This document shows, piece after piece, positions 62,619-64,000 of a stretch of 64,000 bases of DNA. This DNA comes from Serinicoccus chungangensis. GTDB taxonomy: Bacteria; Actinomycetota; Actinomycetes; Actinomycetales; Dermatophilaceae. The notes beneath the pieces are model-generated. The model had not been told where the DNA came from and did not search any database. It saw only the letters and a program-made list of their open reading frames with translations. A program made the translations under genes and the position numbers. The stretch's first letter is position 1, and the number at the start of each line of letters is the position of its first letter. The DNA lies in contig NZ_CP040887.1 of the NCBI RefSeq assembly GCF_006337125.1, positions 1,302,001 through 1,366,000 of the forward strand, given 5' to 3'.

Positions 62619-64000
62619 ATGTCAACGACGAACGAGCACGACGGCGTGGCGGTCGACCTCCTGGCGGTGGACCTCGGCAAGACGGGAGCCCGGGGCCGCT
62701 GGCGGTCCGGCGGGGAGGTGCGCGAGGCGGCCGGCCCGGGGGTCGTCGGCCTGGCCGCCGCCGACGGGGTGGAGCAGGTCGTGGGGGTCGTGCGGTCGCT
62801 GACCGGCGCGCTCGGGCTGGACGGGTCGCGGGTGGGCGTGCTGGCCGTCGGGCTGGTGGGCTACCACGCGGCCAGTGCCCGACGGGAGGCCCTGGCCGCG
62901 GCGCTGCTGGACCAGGTCGCCGACACCGTGGTGCTCACCGGGGACGTCACGACGACCTTCGTCGGGGCGGTGGGGGACCGGCCCGCGGTCGTCGTGGCGG
63001 CGGGCACCGGCGCCGTGGCCCTCGCGGCCGACGGGGCCGGTCGCACCGCGGTGCGCGACGGCTGGGGCTTCCTGCTCGGCGACGACGGCAGCGGGTATGC
63101 CGTGGGGCGGGCCGGCCTGCGCGCCGCGCTCGAGCACCGGGACGGCCGAGGAGGGTCGGCCGCCCTGGAGCGCGCGGCGACGCGGCGCTTCGGCGACCTG
63201 GCCGGGCTGCCCTCGGCGGTGCACTCCGCCGAGCACCCCTCCCGCCTCGTCGCCTCCTTCGCCCGGGACGTCGCCGACGCCGCGCGGGCGGGGGACGACG
63301 CGGCGGTGCGGATCTGGGCGGAGGCCGGCGCGGCGCTGGCCCGCACGGCGGTGGCGGCGCGCGACGCGGTGGACCCCGGCCTGCCCGTGTGCCTGGCCGG
63401 AGGACTCGCCGAGGTCGGGCCGCTGCTCACCGAGCCCTTCGCGGCCGCGGTGGGAGGCACCGTGCTGCCGGCGGCCGGGACCTCGCTGGACGGTGCCGAG
63501 ACCCTCGCCCGGCAGGCGTGGTCGGGCGGGCCGGGCACGGTCCTCGCCGACCAGGTCACCGTGACCTCCCGCACCGGACGCGTGGCCGGGACACTCCGAA
63601 CCACCCCGGAGCCCGCGGACGACACCCCTTCGGGCACAGGACACGCGGTCGGGACACTCCGAACCACCCCGGAGCCCGCGGACGACACCCGCGTCGAGGT
63701 CATCGGCGCCCTCGCGACCGAGGGGGTGCGCGACGACCTGCTCGACCTCGACGAGCGCGACACCGGCTCGGTGCTGCGCGAGCTCTGGGAGGCCGAGGCC
63801 ACGGTCGCGCCCGCCCTGCTGCAGGTCGTCCCCACCGTCGCGGCCGCCGTGGACGACATTGCCGACCGGTTGCGCGGCGGCGGCCGGATGTTCTACCTCG
63901 GCGCCGGGACGCCCGGGCGGCTGGCCTTCGTCGACGCCTCGGAGCTGCCGCCGACCTACGGCACCCCCGCCGAGCTCGTGCGGGCGCTGCCCGCCGGGGG
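62619..64000 (+). CDS. BadF-type amino-sugar kinase fused to MurQ etherase (partial, runs off right edge)
   Basis: 460 residues seen. Residues 1-310 are a BadF/NAGK-type kinase: LLAVDLGKTGARGRW (phosphate 1), VVVAAGTGAVAL (phosphate 2), GWGFLLGDDGSGYAVGRAG and VCLAGGLAEVG. A linker with a 13-residue direct repeat follows (about 324-358). Then MurQ begins: TEGVRDDLLDLDERDTGSVL, GGGRMFYLGAGTPGRLAFVD and ASELPPTYG, with the catalytic-type Glu; GAGTSGR of the family reads GAGTPGR. The chain could phosphorylate MurNAc (or GlcNAc) and split off lactate to give GlcNAc-6-phosphate for NagA. Clostridial MurK, a related kinase, uses both sugars. It is divergent from the nag operon. Confidence 0.87.
   Translation, partial: MSTTNEHDGVAVDLLAVDLGKTGARGRWRSGGEVREAAGPGVVGLAAADGVEQVVGVVRSLTGALGLDGSRVGVLAVGLVGYHAASARREALAAALLDQVADTVVLTGDVTTTFVGAVGDRPAVVVAAGTGAVALAADGAGRTAVRDGWGFLLGDDGSGYAVGRAGLRAALEHRDGRGGSAALERAATRRFGDLAGLPSAVHSAEHPSRLVASFARDVADAARAGDDAAVRIWAEAGAALARTAVAARDAVDPGLPVCLAGGLAEVGPLLTEPFAAAVGGTVLPAAGTSLDGAETLARQAWSGGPGTVLADQVTVTSRTGRVAGTLRTTPEPADDTPSGTGHAVGTLRTTPEPADDTRVEVIGALATEGVRDDLLDLDERDTGSVLRELWEAEATVAPALLQVVPTVAAAVDDIADRLRGGGRMFYLGAGTPGRLAFVDASELPPTYGTPAELVRALPAG
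63588..63690 (+). repeat. 40-bp direct repeat in the kinase-MurQ linker
   Basis: An identical 40-base segment occurs at 63588-63627 and 63651-63690 (period 63 bases, in frame), encoding GTLRTTPEPADDT twice. It looks like a recent linker duplication. Confidence 0.85.

Noticed and set aside
1..64000. tRNA or rRNA genes
   Set aside because: No cloverleaf with a GGTTCRA T-arm or rRNA-like stretch was noticed in any intergenic region.

Overview
The window is GC-rich, actinobacterial chromosomal DNA. Signs are the G/C-ending codon bias, many GTG starts, leaderless -10 boxes a few bases from start codons, an AfsR/BTAD regulator, a DUF222-HNH gene and a mycobacterial-type SOS box. Gene content suggests a Micrococcales-like soil or marine actinobacterium (possibly Intrasporangiaceae/Ornithinimicrobiaceae; inference only).

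The left 20.6 kb is a defence island read leftward. It is a type 2 BREX (Pgl) system: pglW (NERD plus tandem kinase), pglX (N6-adenine methyltransferase), pglY (ATPase) and pglZ (alkaline-phosphatase fold). Two DUF262-family genes, a family related to GmrSD modification-dependent nucleases, sit between pglX and pglY and are joined to them by overlaps of a few bases. A third, frameshifted DUF262-DUF1524-RAMA gene lies at the upstream end behind a clear promoter, and an EcsC-like gene follows pglZ and runs off the left edge. No brxD or brxHI is visible. This BREX variant with built-in DUF262 proteins is the most interesting system here.

20.7-24.3 kb is a hydroquinone (ring-cleavage) module: VOC dioxygenase, carboxylesterase-type hydrolase and maleylacetate reductase, divergent from an FCD-GntR regulator with a FadR-type operator between them. 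24.4-27.8 kb is a small accessory pocket: a membrane protein, a DUF429-RusA fusion, an unknown helical protein and a small Cys-rich protein between two copies of one hairpin element.

27.8-54.4 kb is mostly ordinary chromosome: a two-component system, an AfsR-like regulator, a methyltransferase, a MetX-like hydrolase, a secreted-side trypsin-like protease with Cys-rich repeats, an SOS-boxed HNH gene, the ohr/ohrR pair, an SNF2 helicase, RNA methyltransferase, ctlX and an ECF42 sigma factor with its DGPF partner. An orphan contractile-tail sheath protein joined to a piece of AAA+ ATPase (41.4-42.9 kb) stands out.

54.4-64.0 kb is a peptidoglycan amino-sugar recovery locus. A tightly overlapping leftward operon encodes a secreted GHL10 glycosidase, a GntR/UTRA regulator, an ABC sugar importer without its own ATPase, NagZ and NagA. 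Divergent from it is a kinase fused to MurNAc-6-phosphate etherase (MurQ). The two units share a spacer with DasR-like operator repeats, suggesting co-regulated uptake and conversion of GlcNAc/MurNAc to glucosamine-6-phosphate. No rRNA, tRNA, CRISPR array or insertion sequence was found, and no gap without a gene exceeds 300 bases.
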